A stretch of DNA of 7,436 nt from NCBI GenBank assembly GCA_021819345.1, contig JAKARG010000152.1, positions 1 to 7,436 on the forward strand, written 5' to 3'. This stretch comes from Actinomycetes bacterium (GTDB lineage: Bacteria > Actinomycetota > Acidimicrobiia > Acidimicrobiales > Palsa-688). Numbering within the stretch: the first letter of the stretch is position 1; every line of letters starts with the position of its first letter. The notes under the pieces were generated by a model. It did not search any database and was not told where the DNA came from. It saw nothing but the letters and a program-made list of their open reading frames with translations. The position numbers and the translations under genes are program-made. Shown piece by piece: positions 6,457 through 7,436 of the stretch.

Positions 6457-6463
6457 GGGAGGC

Positions 6464-7294
6464 TCAGCCCCGCTGGCGGCGGGGTCGGCTGCGGCGCCGG
6501 CGGGCCGCCCGCCACAGGTCGGCGTTGAGCCTTGCGATGGTCTCGAGCGGGATCTCCTTCGGGCAGGCCGCCGAGCACTCGCCGATGTTGGTGCAGCTGC
6601 CGAAGCCGAGGTCGTCGTGGGTGGCGACCATCGACATGACCCGCGCCTCGCGCTCTGCCCGGCCCTGGGGGAGCATCCCGAGGTGGGTCACCTTCGCGGC
6701 GGTGAAGAGCATCGCAGAGGCGTTGGGACAGGCGGCTACGCATGCCCCGCAGCCGATGCAGTTGGCTGCTTCGAAGGCGGCGTCTGCGTCGGCCTTCGGC
6801 ACCGGTAGCGAGTTGGCATCGGGTGCGGTCCCCGTCGGTGCGGTGATGTACCCGCCGGCCTGGATGATCCGGTCGAAGGCGCTCCGATCGACCACCAGGT
6901 CCTTGATCACCGGGAACGGCTCGGCTCGCCACGGCTCGATCCACAGCTCCTGGCCGTCGTGGAAGGCCCGCATGTGCAGCTGGCAGGCGGTGGTCGCCCG
7001 CAGGGGGCCGTGGGCGATCCCGTTGACCATCATCCCGCACGAACCGCAGATCCCTTCCCGGCAGTCGTGCTCGAAGGCGATCGGCTCCTCCCCGCCGATG
7101 GTCAGGCGCTCGTTGACCACGTCGAGCATCTCGAGCAGCGACATCTCGGTGCTGATCCCCGGGGCGTCGATGGTGACCATCCGGCCCCGGTCGCTCGGGC
7201 CGTCCTGGCGCCACACGTGGAGGGTGAGGTCGATCAGGCGCGGCCCGGAGGTGGCGTCGCTCGGTGCCGGCGCCCGCAGCTCGGTGGCGGTCAC
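6464..7294 (-). CDS. sdhB: Succinate dehydrogenase/fumarate reductase iron-sulfur subunit
   Basis: A complete 276-residue electron-transfer subunit that passes electrons from the SdhA flavin to the membrane quinone site of complex II. The N-terminal ferredoxin-like domain carries the 2Fe-2S ligands Cys78, Cys83 and Cys86 (DCREGICGSCG) and Cys104. The C-terminal domain has CIGCGACVAACP with Cys179, Cys182, Cys185 and Cys189, then CTNIGECSAACP with Cys234, Cys240 and Cys244. By the E. coli pattern, Cys179/182/185/244 hold the 4Fe-4S cluster and Cys189/234/240 the 3Fe-4S cluster. The GTG start at 7294 overlaps the sdhA stop by 4 bp (GTGA) and has GGAG 6 nt upstream; longer starts lie wholly inside sdhA and give a composition unlike the family. 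The protein ends in an unusual arginine-rich tail after residue 260 (WRAARRRRSRPRRQRG). No membrane-anchor gene follows, so sdhC is presumably upstream of sdhA, outside the window. Confidence 0.96.
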   Translation of the reverse strand: MTATELRAPAPSDATSGPRLIDLTLHVWRQDGPSDRGRMVTIDAPGISTEMSLLEMLDVVNERLTIGGEEPIAFEHDCREGICGSCGMMVNGIAHGPLRATTACQLHMRAFHDGQELWIEPWRAEPFPVIKDLVVDRSAFDRIIQAGGYITAPTGTAPDANSLPVPKADADAAFEAANCIGCGACVAACPNASAMLFTAAKVTHLGMLPQGRAEREARVMSMVATHDDLGFGSCTNIGECSAACPKEIPLETIARLNADLWRAARRRRSRPRRQRG

Positions 7295-7436
7295 TTGTAG
7301 CTCCGCTGGCTCGGGTGGACGTACTCGAAGGTGAGGGGCTCCTTGTTGAGCACCGGAGGCGGTATCGGCCCGCTCTCGACGGGGTCGATCCGGGCGGTGT
7401 CGCCACTCCATTCCCACGCGGCGACATAGGCGAAGT
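7291..7436 (-). CDS. sdhA: Succinate dehydrogenase/fumarate reductase flavoprotein subunit, C-terminal end
   Basis: Only the last 47 residues lie in the window; the gene continues past the right edge. FAYVAAWEWSG near the start and VLNKEPLTFEYVHPSQRSYK at the very end match the C-terminus of SdhA proteins found in actinobacterial and Bacteroidetes-type complex II. This subunit carries covalent FAD and oxidises succinate to fumarate; neither the FAD nor the active-site region is visible here. The stop overlaps the sdhB start by 4 bp (GTGA), so the two are translationally coupled. Confidence 0.9.
   Translation of the reverse strand, partial: FAYVAAWEWSGDTARIDPVESGPIPPPVLNKEPLTFEYVHPSQRSYK

Noticed and set aside
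4812..7334. An 840-codon plus-strand open frame, including an ATG at 5016 that overlaps the mdh stop as ATGA.
   Set aside because: It runs antisense to sdhB, the SCP2-like gene and the DUF2510 gene, all with clear homology. Its translation is Arg/Gly/Pro-rich with no domain, typical of shadow frames in very GC-rich DNA.
7295..7417. A longer SdhB with an ATG start at 7417.
   Set aside because: The extra 41 residues lie inside the sdhA coding end and do not resemble SdhB; the GTG at 7294 has a Shine-Dalgarno and the GTGA overlap.
5979..7427. A 482-codon minus-strand frame ending with the SCP2-like protein.
   Set aside because: Only the part from the GTG at 6368 looks like protein; the upstream part is the out-of-frame shadow of sdhB.

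Overview
The window is a very GC-rich stretch of ordinary-looking bacterial chromosome. The base composition, the GTG starts, the leaderless-style promoters, the DUF2510 membrane protein and the bacterial tricorn protease all point to an actinobacterium. Acidimicrobiia or a relative is plausible, but this is inference and no marker gene fixes the class.

Layout, left to right. Bases 1-421 (minus) are the first 140 codons of a molybdenum hydroxylase large subunit of the CO dehydrogenase/xanthine dehydrogenase type. A 172-bp divergent promoter region follows, with a 19-nt direct repeat and two mirrored TAGCGT -10 boxes, each 8 nt from its start codon. A complete 1087-residue tricorn protease (594-3857, plus) comes next, with its catalytic residues intact. 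A 169-bp spacer then carries a -10 box and a leader made of four 16-bp tandem repeats, upstream of a complete malate dehydrogenase gene (4027-5019, plus). A hairpin separates this from a convergent block on the minus strand. Read in its own direction, that block is the sdhA 3' end (7436-7291), sdhB (7294-6464), a strong GC hairpin, a small SCP2-like protein (6368-5979) and a DUF2510 single-pass membrane protein (5982-5064). The last gene appears to carry a one-base frameshift in a G6 run.

Succinate dehydrogenase and malate dehydrogenase are both TCA-cycle enzymes, so bases 4027-7436 form a small, convergently arranged TCA locus with two accessory genes between them. Tricorn degrades oligopeptides in the cytosol, and the molybdenum hydroxylase is a redox enzyme. 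Nothing in the sequence ties these two to the TCA genes beyond adjacency and a shared promoter style.

I found no tRNA, rRNA, CRISPR array, insertion sequence or phage gene. No gene-free stretch exceeds 172 bp. I do not see a previously undescribed system. The most useful observations are the probable frameshift, the repeat-built mdh leader, the matching promoters and the self-pairing repeat behind sdhB.
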